NCBI RefSeq assembly: GCF_000422905.1
Contig: NZ_AUGY01000082.1
Coordinates: 1 to 37,255 of the forward strand
DNA: 37,255 bases
Direction of reading: 5' to 3'
From: Paenibacillus alginolyticus DSM 5050 = NBRC 15375
Lineage (GTDB): Bacteria > Bacillota > Bacilli > Paenibacillales > NBRC-103111
The translations under genes and the position numbers were made by a program. Below the pieces are notes generated by a model. The model did not search any database and was not told the DNA's origin. It worked only from the letters and a program-made list of their open reading frames with translations. Within the stretch, counting starts at the first letter, position 1. Each line of letters starts with the position of its first letter. Below are positions 23,159 through 31,393 of the stretch, piece after piece.

Positions 23159-24880
23159 ATGTTCAATTATGAACACTTCCCGTTGAACAACCCTGTTCTT
23201 ACACTCCCTGTTGAAACAACGCTCGAAGAGCTTTCTTCCTATTTAAATAAAGGAACAGCGGTTATCGCCACTTGGCAAGACGACATATGTTTATTTACAC
23301 CGGAAGACGCAGGCCTTATGACGGCCCTTTCCGCTAGAAACATCCAAGAATTGATAGAAAGCAGCAAATACTTTGTATCCGAGATTATTACTGTGGATGA
23401 CAACAACCTTTTGCCGCTTGTGCCTCAACGAACAAATCGCCCCCTACTTTTCAAAGATAAGGATGGAAACATCGGGGGATATTCCCTTTTATCCACGTAT
23501 CTCACTTTCGCCCTTTCTGAACTGCAAAAGTGGTCTGCCTATTTCACCGCACTCGCGGATACCGTCACCGATGCTGTCACGGTCGTTGATCGAGCCGGCG
23601 CTGTGATTTGCTGGAATTCCGTCGCTGAGGAGCTTTATCATCTTCCGGCAGCAGATATTTTGGGGAAGCGCATTGGCGAGCATTTTGATATCGAAACATT
23701 GATGGTCCTGAAAATTTTGGACGAAGGCCGAATGATTCGTAATACCTACCACCGACCGCGGCCGGACACCCATGTCCTAATTAATGCGTCACCGATCAGA
23801 GATGCTCAGGGGCTTATCATTGGAGGTATTGCGACCGAGCAAGATATTACACAATTGGTACGATTGAACGAACAATTAACAACAGTCGACTCCTTCGGTC
23901 TACCACATAAAGATCAGGCTGAGGATCTCTTTACCTTAATCAAAGGAAAAGGACCAGCGATCGGCAAAGTCATCCAATGGGCTAAAAAGGTGGCAGCAAC
24001 AGAAACACCCGTCCTCCTGATTGGAGAGTCGGGTGTTGGCAAAGAGCAGCTTGCTCATATTATCCATCAGTCGAGTTCTAGATCCGAGCAGCCTTTCTTG
24101 ACCATCAATTGCGGCATCGTTCCCGCCGGATTATTGGAAGCCGAATTATTTGGCTATCAAGGGGGCGCCTTCACGGGAAGTGATCGTGGACAAGCTGGTA
24201 AGTTGGAGCTAGCCAAAGACGGCACCTTGTTTATAAATGAAATCGAGAAGCTTCCCTTAGAGCTTCAAGCTAAGCTCTACCTTTACATCACTCGGCAAAC
24301 GATCGTTCGCTCTGGAGGAAGTCAACCTATCAGCGTGCGAACTCGAATCATTATCGCAACTACACAAGATTTAGCCAGCAAACTAGCCAATCAAGAATTC
24401 CGCTCGGATCTGTATTATGCGCTGAATGTGATCTCCATTCGGATTCCGCCTTTACGGGACAGAACCGAAGATATTCCTGCGATGGTCCACATGTACCTCA
24501 AGCAGTTTTCACTGCAATACCAGAAGCCGGTTCCTATGCTTTCTCCAGAGGTCATCTTGGCTTTGACGAACTATTCATGGCCCGGTAATATTCAAGAATT
24601 GAAAAATGTCATCGAGCGGTGCATCATTCTTAACGACGAAGACCTGATCACCCTGGAACATTTGCCAGCCGCCTTACAGGAGCAGCAGCCAAGTCTTACT
24701 TCTTCAGAAGCCGATGCGGCGATTTTATTAAAAGCAAAGGTGTCCGATGAGGAAGAAATACATCTGATTGAAGAAGCTTTGTCCAAAACGGCAGGCAATA
24801 AAAGCGCGGCAGCCAAGCTGCTCGGCATTTCCCGCGGTACCCTTTACAACAAAATGAAGGAATATCAGCTGGAGGGATAG
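23159..24880 (+). CDS. PAS plus AAA+ enhancer-binding-type regulator of proline catabolism (degenerate)
   Basis: Domain order: an N-terminal ~115-residue sensor segment, PAS (about 130-235), AAA+ domain (about 260-480) and a Fis-type helix-turn-helix (AGNKSAAAKLLGISRGTLYNK) at the end. This is the RocR/PrdR architecture of sigma-54 activators. Key positions deviate: the GAFTGA loop reads GAFTGS, the Walker B DE reads INEIE (D to N), and the second arginine of the FR-DL--R finger is replaced (FRSDLYYALN). Walker A GESGVGKE is intact. ATG at 23159 is preferred because TGAGGT lies 5 nt upstream; ATG at 23114 lacks a ribosome binding site. Its divergence from putB-rocA suggests that operon as its target. 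The changes suggest it may act without full sigma-54 remodelling activity. Confidence 0.85.
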   Translation: MFNYEHFPLNNPVLTLPVETTLEELSSYLNKGTAVIATWQDDICLFTPEDAGLMTALSARNIQELIESSKYFVSEIITVDDNNLLPLVPQRTNRPLLFKDKDGNIGGYSLLSTYLTFALSELQKWSAYFTALADTVTDAVTVVDRAGAVICWNSVAEELYHLPAADILGKRIGEHFDIETLMVLKILDEGRMIRNTYHRPRPDTHVLINASPIRDAQGLIIGGIATEQDITQLVRLNEQLTTVDSFGLPHKDQAEDLFTLIKGKGPAIGKVIQWAKKVAATETPVLLIGESGVGKEQLAHIIHQSSSRSEQPFLTINCGIVPAGLLEAELFGYQGGAFTGSDRGQAGKLELAKDGTLFINEIEKLPLELQAKLYLYITRQTIVRSGGSQPISVRTRIIIATTQDLASKLANQEFRSDLYYALNVISIRIPPLRDRTEDIPAMVHMYLKQFSLQYQKPVPMLSPEVILALTNYSWPGNIQELKNVIERCIILNDEDLITLEHLPAALQEQQPSLTSSEADAAILLKAKVSDEEEIHLIEEALSKTAGNKSAAAKLLGISRGTLYNKMKEYQLEG

Positions 24881-24916
24881 GATTTGTAAGAACTCTCACA
24901 TAGTTCGAGGCAAATG

Positions 24917-24963
24917 AAAAAGGATCATGATTTCTACACAAGTAGAGTTCATGATCCTTTAAT
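24917..24963. terminator. Terminator of the proline regulator gene
   Basis: AAAGGATCATGA pairs perfectly with TCATGATCCTTT, with an inner CTAC/GTAG stem and ACAA loop; A-rich and T-rich flanks are present on both sides. Confidence 0.85.
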
Positions 24964-25090
24964 ATGTATAGGGAGTATAGGATGAGCCTCATTGCTATGT
25001 TATTTGTGTTAAACGGTAGAATCGTGACGCAATTTCCGATACACTTAAATGACTAATATGTTCATCAAACGTCATTGGGGAGGAAATAAG

Positions 25091-26290
25091 TTGAACACCG
25101 CTGCAAAAACACAGCAAAGTAAAAGAAGAGCATTGCTTGAAGTATTTCTCGTATCAACCAAATTAGGGTTGACATCCTTCGGAGGACCCATTGCGCATCT
25201 GGGTTATTTTCACAACGAGTATATTCAGAAACGTAAATGGATGGATGAGAAAAGCTACGCCGATCTGGTTGCTTTATGCCAATTTCTCCCAGGCCCTGCT
25301 AGCAGTCAAGTAGGTGTAGGTATCGGTACAATCCGGGCTGGATTGTTGGGAGGCGCAGCTGCTTGGCTTGGATTTACGTTACCTTCTATTATCCTCTTAC
25401 TACTCTTTTCCTTATTAATGAAAGCTATGGATGTTAGCAGCACGGGCTGGATTCACGGTCTCAAAATCGTCGCCGTAGCCATCGTCGCACAAGCAGTTCT
25501 CAGCATGGGAAAAAAGTTAGCATCCGATAAAAGCACGGCCTCCATCGCTATCGCGGCAGCTTCAGTAACCTTGTTATGGCAGACGGTCTATAGCCAAGTT
25601 GTTATTATCGTACTCGCCGGACTCATCGGACTGTTTGCCTTCAAAACCGTTTCAAACCAAGACAACAGTACCATTCAAGTGCGTGTTCATCGCTCTGTTG
25701 CGATCTTTTGCTTGGTCCTGTATGCGATGCTGCTCCTGCTGCTTCCGATTTTCAGCGGTTTATGGCATTCGCAGCTCTTCTCCCTTTTCGATTCGTTTTA
25801 TCGGGTAGGTTCTTTGGTCTTCGGCGGCGGCCATGTCATTCTCCCCCTTTTGGAACGCGAAGTTGTTCCGCAAGGTTGGGTAAGTAAAGAAGCTTTCCTA
25901 GCTGGCTATGGGGCTACACAAGCAGTTCCTGGTCCGCTTTTCACATTCGGCTCGTATTTGGGCGCTATGTTTGACGGAGTCAGAGGGGCTCTCGTGGGAA
26001 CCTTAGCCATTTTCCTGCCTGCTTATCTCCTGATTATAGGGGCATTACCTTTTTGGAATTCATTACGAACAAATGTCAAGATTCAAAGTGCTTTCGTAGG
26101 CATCAATGCGGCCGTTGTCGGAATCCTGCTCGCGGCACTTTATAACCCGCTTTGGACAACCGCTATTATTCGTCCTTATGATTTTACATTGGTTATCGTG
26201 TTGTTCGGTCTGCTGGTGTTCTGGAAATTACCGCCTTGGTGCATCGTCCTCTTAGGGGCTGTTGCGGGTGAAGTTTTGTACTATTTATAA
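25091..26290 (+). CDS. chrA: Chromate transporter, CHR family
   Basis: The ~399-residue protein has the duplicated CHR architecture: the first half contains SFGGPIAHLGYFHNEY and LCQFLPGPASSQVG, the second VFGGGHVILPLLEREVV and ATQAVPGPLFTFGSYLG. There are about ten hydrophobic segments. CHR proteins export chromate, or transport sulfate-like oxyanions, by proton antiport across the cytoplasmic membrane. A TTG start at 25091 is chosen because GGGGAGGA lies 6-7 nt before it; ATG codons upstream at 25049 and 25058 have no such site. The gene stands alone with no chromate regulator (ChrB-like) next to it, so its true substrate is open. Confidence 0.92.
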   Translation: MNTAAKTQQSKRRALLEVFLVSTKLGLTSFGGPIAHLGYFHNEYIQKRKWMDEKSYADLVALCQFLPGPASSQVGVGIGTIRAGLLGGAAAWLGFTLPSIILLLLFSLLMKAMDVSSTGWIHGLKIVAVAIVAQAVLSMGKKLASDKSTASIAIAAASVTLLWQTVYSQVVIIVLAGLIGLFAFKTVSNQDNSTIQVRVHRSVAIFCLVLYAMLLLLLPIFSGLWHSQLFSLFDSFYRVGSLVFGGGHVILPLLEREVVPQGWVSKEAFLAGYGATQAVPGPLFTFGSYLGAMFDGVRGALVGTLAIFLPAYLLIIGALPFWNSLRTNVKIQSAFVGINAAVVGILLAALYNPLWTTAIIRPYDFTLVIVLFGLLVFWKLPPWCIVLLGAVAGEVLYYL

Positions 26291-26304
26291 AAAGGAAAGT
26301 GGTC

Positions 26305-26424
26305 AGGCCCGGAGACTCTGAAAATATGTGAGGAGACGATGATTTTCATCGCTAAAGTTTGGGGAGCTCGTGATTGTGACTCCGTAGCGATGAAAATCAT
26401 CCTTATAGTCAGAGTCTGGACCTC
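26305..26424. repeat. 120-bp hairpin element with nested inverted repeats
   Basis: Outer arms AGACTCTGA (26313-26321) and TCAGAGTCT (26409-26417) are perfect and extend imperfectly to AGGCCC/GGACCT. Inner 17-bp arms GATGATTTTCATCGCTA (26338-26354) and its complement (26385-26401) are also perfect, and GGAG/CTCC pairs near the tip. No U-tract follows on either strand, so it is not a standard terminator. It resembles a small MITE-like or repetitive extragenic element. Confidence 0.75.
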
Positions 26425-26494
26425 AAACCTCCGATTATATCTCCTTTGACTTTTGATAGGCTCCATAACTCCCCACCTCATAACAGACCCGTCA

Positions 26495-27301
26495 TTACTT
26501 CACATACACCAGTGTCTCACCCGGTTGAAAAATATGAAATTTCTGTCCTGGATGCTTCTGATATAAACGGTCAACGAAGGGAGCGATCCCTTCACTATTG
26601 TTTGTGTACATATCGAAGTGTACAGGCACAACGATGTCGAACTTCAGGTGTGCGGCTAGGTCTGCCGCTTCGAGTGCGTTCATGTTGCCGACGACACCGA
26701 GGCGATTGCGGAAAATATCACGTCCGTTAATCGGCAGAAAACCTACATCGATGGTGAAGCCAGACAGCGCCTCGACCAGCTCTTCCGTCAGAAGCGTATC
26801 CCCAGCATGATAAATGCACAAGCCGTCCCATTGTAAGACGTAGCCCAAGTAGTGGTCCCAGCCTTCACTATCTCGCACCCGCTCCTCGTGCCAAGCCGGA
26901 ATGGGTTGAATAATCAGATCAGCGGCAAATTGAAATGCCTCTTGGGTCCCAAGCGCATGCAGCCGCTCTGCTGAAATGCCGATTGCCTCCAATTCAATCA
27001 AACACGACTTCGGAGCACCAAAGTGACAGTTGGGAGATGCCGCGGCGATTGCCCGTAGTGTATTTGGATCCAAATGATCCATATGCTCATGCGTACAAAG
27101 CACAAGATCTAAATCCGTTAGTGTCTCTGGCTTCACAGGAGGCGCATAACGCCGCTGCCAAAAACCCTCCGGAAACCCAGGAAGATGATCAACAGAATCT
27201 GTCAAATAAGGGTCGATTGCAATAGCCGTATCGTTTTTACGCAGAATAACTCCGACCTGACCGATATACTGAATCTTTAAATGTCTGTTCTCATTTGTCA
27301 T
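26495..27301 (-). CDS. MBL-fold hydrolase, UlaG-like lactonase
   Basis: The 268-residue protein has the metallo-beta-lactamase metal motif THEHMDHLDP near residue 72, further ligands in a conserved WHEERV segment and HAGDT near 166, and a late PVHFDMY histidine. The layout is that of UlaG (L-ascorbate-6-phosphate lactonase) and its relatives, which open sugar-acid lactones. The start ATG lies 5 nt after the stop of the SMP-30 gene, with AAAGGGTAGG as ribosome binding site within the end of that gene. The pair is clearly co-transcribed, which supports a shared role in lactone or sugar-acid catabolism. Confidence 0.85.
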   Translation of the reverse strand: MTNENRHLKIQYIGQVGVILRKNDTAIAIDPYLTDSVDHLPGFPEGFWQRRYAPPVKPETLTDLDLVLCTHEHMDHLDPNTLRAIAAASPNCHFGAPKSCLIELEAIGISAERLHALGTQEAFQFAADLIIQPIPAWHEERVRDSEGWDHYLGYVLQWDGLCIYHAGDTLLTEELVEALSGFTIDVGFLPINGRDIFRNRLGVVGNMNALEAADLAAHLKFDIVVPVHFDMYTNNSEGIAPFVDRLYQKHPGQKFHIFQPGETLVYVK

Positions 27302-27306
27302 AGAAC

Positions 27307-28209
27307 CTACCCTTTCCGTTCCTCATGCTGATATCCGAATGAATGCGTCTTCGTGCCTTTTACACCTGGCTTTACCGCAAAAATCCCTCCAGCATGTGGC
27401 TGATCCCCCACTTGATCCTCCTGAAGACCCTTTCGGGCAGTCGTAACATACAAGGTGTCTAGCTCGTCTCCTCCGAAAATACAGGAGGTTACTTTGGCTG
27501 CGGGAATGGCAATGCTGTCTATCTTTTGAGCTGTTTTGGGATTCCAACGGGATACCTGCCAGCCATCCCAATGGGCGATCCACAGCATCCCTTCTTCATC
27601 GATCGTCATTCCGTCAGGGAAACCTTGTTCATTCCGAAAATCGATTAGTATTCTCGGATTGCTAATTTCCCCTTTGACCGCCTCATACTCAAAAGCGAGC
27701 ACTAGCTTTTTCATAGAATCGATATAGTACATTTCTTTCTCGTCAAGGCTCCAAGCGATCCCGTTGGAAACGCCCACGCCATCATAAACCTTACGATAAC
27801 TCTGATCCGTTTCTAGCACATAGAGTGAGCCTGTTGCTTCTTTTTCAATAATTTCCATCGTGCCCGCCCAGAATCGTCCGGTAGCATCACATTTCCCATC
27901 ATTAAACCGATTTCCCGGTAAATGAGATTCTGGATCAACAAGAGGGGTGAGCTTACGCTGCTGCATCTGGTACCTTTGGAATCCCGATTGTGTCGCTAAC
28001 ACAACCTCATTTTCTCCGGCACAGACAACTGCACCGACATATTCCCCAACGGGAAAATCTTCGTTCAGCCCTGTTTCAGGATCAAACCTTCCAAATTTCT
28101 TACCTATAATATCAACCCAATACAACAAACGCTGTTCCGCATTCCAGCACGGACCTTCAGCCAATGTGGCTTTGGCATCAAGTACCAGTCGCACGATTGG
28201 TGATCCCAT
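27307..28209 (-). CDS. SMP-30/gluconolactonase/LRE-family lactonase
   Basis: A six-bladed beta-propeller of 300 residues with the metal and active-site motifs of the family: the glutamate in LAEGPCW, NRFNDGKCD near residue 100, the asparagine in GVSNGIAWS near 150 and the aspartate in GFPDGMT near 200. Family members hydrolyse gluconolactone and other sugar lactones. The ATG is preceded by GAGAGGAG about 10 nt upstream. It is followed immediately by the UlaG-like gene and preceded on the same strand, after 126 nt, by a PhyH-type dioxygenase. The three probably form a catabolic cluster controlled by the divergent AraC regulator; this last point is inference. Confidence 0.9.
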   Translation of the reverse strand: MGSPIVRLVLDAKATLAEGPCWNAEQRLLYWVDIIGKKFGRFDPETGLNEDFPVGEYVGAVVCAGENEVVLATQSGFQRYQMQQRKLTPLVDPESHLPGNRFNDGKCDATGRFWAGTMEIIEKEATGSLYVLETDQSYRKVYDGVGVSNGIAWSLDEKEMYYIDSMKKLVLAFEYEAVKGEISNPRILIDFRNEQGFPDGMTIDEEGMLWIAHWDGWQVSRWNPKTAQKIDSIAIPAAKVTSCIFGGDELDTLYVTTARKGLQEDQVGDQPHAGGIFAVKPGVKGTKTHSFGYQHEERKG

Positions 28210-28335
28210 TATGCATCAACTCCTCTCTCTAATTGTAAACCGTCCTCAAAGAGATTGGAAGATGCAGGAAGTTGTAAAACGAGTTCTAATCTTCTTTTTA
28301 TGTCAGAAAATATATTGACCATATGCTAGTTTGAA

Positions 28336-29163
28336 TCAACACTCAGCCCCGCTCATTTCATTGGTGAAGAAACGTTTATACTCTTTTGGCGTTAGTTTAG
28401 AAACGGACGCGCCCACATAATGAAACTGCAGCGCGCGACGCTTCTTCGGAGAAAGATTATAAGGTGTCCCATGCTTAAGTAAACCGTGGAACAAAAGGAG
28501 TCCGCCTGGCAATAAGGGCACGGCTACATCCTTCTCAACAGCAACATGCGAATCGCAAATTTGCCAATCCCGGACAGCATAATGCGGCGTTGCTCCATCT
28601 GCGTGCGAACCAGGAATAACATGCATGCAGCCATTATCCAGCGCAGCTTCATCCAAGGCAATCCATACTCCTACGACTGCTTTCTCGTAGGCAAGGTTTC
28701 CGTAAGCCATATCTTGATGCCATGGCTTTTCACCTCCTCCGTGTGGAGGCTTGAGTAAGGCCATATCCTGGACAAGACGCGGCTCCTCGCCAAGAATATC
28801 TCGCACCGCTGCAAGAATAGCAGAATGATAAGCTATCCGTTTGAACCGCTCATCCACTTCGACGAACTCGCTGACCTTACGAACGGCTAGCTCACGTTCT
28901 TCTTCCGTTTTCAACTCACTGCTTGGTTTCGTGAACTGAATTTGGGCTCCTTTGTCATCTACAAATATAATCTCAAACAGGGCCCTCTTCGCATCCTCGA
29001 TTTCTTTTTCATTGAGTACATGCTCTATTGCCGAATAACCGTTGTTCCGATATTGCTCAAGCTGATCCTTACCCCAGTGTTCAAAGCCATTCCATTTATC
29101 CGCAATGCGATCATACCGGTATAGCTGTGCCGAGATTTCTTCCGGAGAACTTTTTTCTGACAT
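28336..29163 (-). CDS. Phytanoyl-CoA dioxygenase (PhyH)-family Fe(II)/2-oxoglutarate enzyme
   Basis: A 275-residue PhyH-type oxygenase with the metal triad visible as PWHQD (H-x-D) and the distal histidine in GLLKHGTPYNLSP, followed by the 2-oxoglutarate-binding arginine in KKRRALQF. DNGCMHVIPGSH is a characteristic family segment. Such enzymes hydroxylate small substrates using oxygen and 2-oxoglutarate; in bacterial sugar or sugar-acid clusters the substrate is usually unknown. The ATG has AAAGGGGT about 8 nt upstream. It is divergent from the AraC regulator and is followed by the two lactonase genes. Confidence 0.88.
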   Translation of the reverse strand: MSEKSSPEEISAQLYRYDRIADKWNGFEHWGKDQLEQYRNNGYSAIEHVLNEKEIEDAKRALFEIIFVDDKGAQIQFTKPSSELKTEEERELAVRKVSEFVEVDERFKRIAYHSAILAAVRDILGEEPRLVQDMALLKPPHGGGEKPWHQDMAYGNLAYEKAVVGVWIALDEAALDNGCMHVIPGSHADGATPHYAVRDWQICDSHVAVEKDVAVPLLPGGLLLFHGLLKHGTPYNLSPKKRRALQFHYVGASVSKLTPKEYKRFFTNEMSGAEC

Positions 29164-29210
29164 GTGAGATGACCCCTTTCGATTTAAATTATTTGTTCAC
29201 TTTTATCTTT

Positions 29211-29239
29211 ATTATAGGAATGAAAGGTTGTAAAATAAA
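29211..29239 (-). promoter_or_regulatory. Candidate promoter of the PhyH-lactonase cluster
   Basis: Minus-strand TATAAT (29211-29216) with a weak TTTATT at 17-nt spacing (29234-29239), about 50 nt before the PhyH start. A poor -35 fits activator dependence. Confidence 0.4.
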
Positions 29240-29295
29240 TGCATTAAAGCGCATGATAATTTGCACTATTTTACATAAATCGGAGGAAATCTTTC

Positions 29296-30094
29296 ATGTC
29301 TGTTTTCACATCACTGGAGCTCGTCCTAGACGGTTATTTCGGCAAAGTCATCTGTGAACCTAATTGGAAATGGAGCCGTGAACATCAGCCATTCAATGAT
29401 TACGACTTCTGGTATGTATGGGACGGCGAGGGTGAGGTCAGCCTGAATCGTACACATTACCATGTCCGCAAGGGGGATTGTTTTCTCTTTCGTCCCGGAG
29501 ATTTAACGAGCGCTAAACATAACCCGGAGCGTCCCCTTACGGTTACCTATATCCACTTCAACACGAAAGGTGCAGCATTTCCCTTAGTGTCTCTTCCTTC
29601 CTTCCTTCGTCCACTTTGACCCCTCGGAATTTCATGAGCCCTACTTAGACCGTTTTGTATATGTTCGATTGAGTGGCACATATGGACATGCCGAGGAAGC
29701 CTTCATGCTGCTTCGTTTGTTATTGCTCATGTTTGAACGCCAAGCCCCAGGTAACCAAGCGCAAGGTGATCCCGCTCACCGGTCTATGAATCGGGTGATG
29801 ATGGACATCGCGAGCCATATTATACAAGATCCGGGGCGCCAGCATAGCATCTGTGACTTAGCCAAACAAGCGCACCTGTCACCACGCTACTTTTCACTTA
29901 AATTCAAAGAAATCATGGGCCAAACGATTGAGTCCTATATCATTCAGAAAAGAATCGAACGTGCCACTTATCTGCTTAGACTTGGCATGAATGTTGGAGA
30001 GGTTTCAGAAGCCCTCGGCTATCGGAGCATCTATTTCTTCAGTCGACAGTTCAAGAAAGTAACAGGGACAAATCCCTCAGAAGTACGTCTCTGA
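29296..30094 (+). pseudogene. AraC-family regulator split by a (CTTC)4 tract (out of frame as read)
   Basis: The first part (29296-29619, 107 residues) is an AraC N-terminal cupin arm: WYVWDGEGEVSLN, the HVRKGDCFLFRPGD motif and TVTYIHFN. It ends at a TGA just after a run of four CTTC units. The second part, in another frame to 30094, carries the AraC double helix-turn-helix: SICDLAKQAHLSPRYFS and VGEVSEALGYRSIYFFSRQFK, ending TGTNPSEV. Removing one 4-base unit gives a continuous reading (LPSFVHFDPSEFHEP) and a normal ~265-residue protein. The ATG has GGAGGAAA 7 nt upstream. Placement between the PhyH-lactonase cluster and an MFS gene suggests it regulates one or both. It could be a phase-variable gene, a recent pseudogene or an assembly error. 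Confidence 0.85.
29593..29608 (+). repeat. Tetranucleotide repeat (CTTC)4 inside the AraC gene
   Basis: Four perfect CTTC units in tandem, exactly where the reading frame is lost. Three units, or six, would keep the frame; four, as here, do not. Confidence 0.85.
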
Positions 30095-30193
30095 AAAAAT
30101 CGCCATATTTACTTTGGATTCTTTACCATGACATGTTAAAATGTAGTTTTACAACAGCATTGTGCTAATTTATCTGGGAAGGTTAAGGTCATC

Positions 30194-31345
30194 ATGAATT
30201 CTTCAAATTTATTGCGTTCGTTTAACTTTTTGTATTTTGCACTTCTGGCTATGTTTGTTTCATTTCTTCCCGTCTATTTAGATGCACAAGGACTTCCAGC
30301 AACGAAGATTGGGCTCATCATAGGAACGGGAGGCTTCATTGCCATCTTCTCGCAACCTTTATGGGGGATGATCAGTGATCGGACGAAGACAATTAAGAAG
30401 GTTATGTTACTCCTCTTAGGATGTTCAACCATAGCGGGGTACTTGTTATACGCCTCATCCAGCTTCATTGTGCTTCTTCTATTTACGATGCTAATGTACT
30501 TTTTCCTAATGCCTCTTGATCCTCTGACAGAAAGTCTAAATTTCCAAACAGCGGAGGCAAACGGGGTAAGCTACGGTTCCATCCGAACATTCGGAGCAGT
30601 CGGTTATGCGGTCATGTCCTTGGTCGTTGGTTATACCACCCAATTTTTTGGAATCAATAGTTTGGCATTCTTGTTCGCTGGAATAGGCATCATTAGCATT
30701 TTAATCTGTTTGCCATTGCCTGATGCGCCTGTAACTGGGAAACCGATCTCTCTAAAAACGCTACGCAATTTCTTAAGCAATAAAGAAACCATTTGGTTTA
30801 TGTTACTTATCTTTATTGTTGCCGTGCCACAGCGGATCAACGATACGTTTCTCGGCGTCTATATTCGAAAATTAGGCGGCACCCCCGACATGGTCGGTTT
30901 GGCCTGGTTTCTTGCAGCAGGAAGCGAAATACTCGTATTCGCTCTTAGCTTTTGGTGGCTTCGCAAAGGGAAAGAATTAGCAATCATTTCATTCGCCTCT
31001 GTGTTTTATTTCATTCGCTTTTTTCTATCCGCGTGGGTGACGGATCCTCATATTCTCGTGTTTCTTCAGCTGCTGCAAACCTTCACATTCCCGATTTTTT
31101 ATTCAGCTGCTATCCAATATTTATACCGTATTGTTCCTGAAGAATGGCGTGCAACAGGACAGACTGTGCTTGCGATCCTTTTCTTTGGCGTATCGGGTAT
31201 CGTCGCTTCCTATTTGGGTGGTTGGCTCTACGAAAACTTTGGAGGGAAACAATTATATCTATGGATTTCAGGAATGTCCTTTGCAGGTCTACTGTTTAGT
31301 TTCGTTCTAAATGCGGTCTATGGAAAACGGAAGCTGGTATCCTAG
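30194..31345 (+). CDS. MFS transporter (LacY/HcaT-like)
   Basis: A 383-residue, 12-helix major facilitator. The first loop has GLIIGTGGFIAIFSQPLWGMISDRTKTIKKV, the typical loop 2-3 motif, and YGSIRTFGAVGYAV in the fifth helix is characteristic of the MFS_1-like group that includes 3-phenylpropionate (HcaT) and nucleoside/sugar proton symporters. It would import a small organic substrate across the cytoplasmic membrane; the substrate cannot be named. AAGGT lies about 6 nt before the ATG. It follows the AraC regulator by 100 nt on the same strand and may belong to the same catabolic locus. Confidence 0.85.
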   Translation: MNSSNLLRSFNFLYFALLAMFVSFLPVYLDAQGLPATKIGLIIGTGGFIAIFSQPLWGMISDRTKTIKKVMLLLLGCSTIAGYLLYASSSFIVLLLFTMLMYFFLMPLDPLTESLNFQTAEANGVSYGSIRTFGAVGYAVMSLVVGYTTQFFGINSLAFLFAGIGIISILICLPLPDAPVTGKPISLKTLRNFLSNKETIWFMLLIFIVAVPQRINDTFLGVYIRKLGGTPDMVGLAWFLAAGSEILVFALSFWWLRKGKELAIISFASVFYFIRFFLSAWVTDPHILVFLQLLQTFTFPIFYSAAIQYLYRIVPEEWRATGQTVLAILFFGVSGIVASYLGGWLYENFGGKQLYLWISGMSFAGLLFSFVLNAVYGKRKLVS

Positions 31346-31393
31346 GCATTTTCTGATAGAATGGAAGCACAGAGACAGAACGGGGGCTACATC

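Noticed and set aside
26305..26424. Intrinsic terminator of chrA
   Set aside because: No U-tract on either strand and arms far longer than the terminators seen elsewhere in the window.
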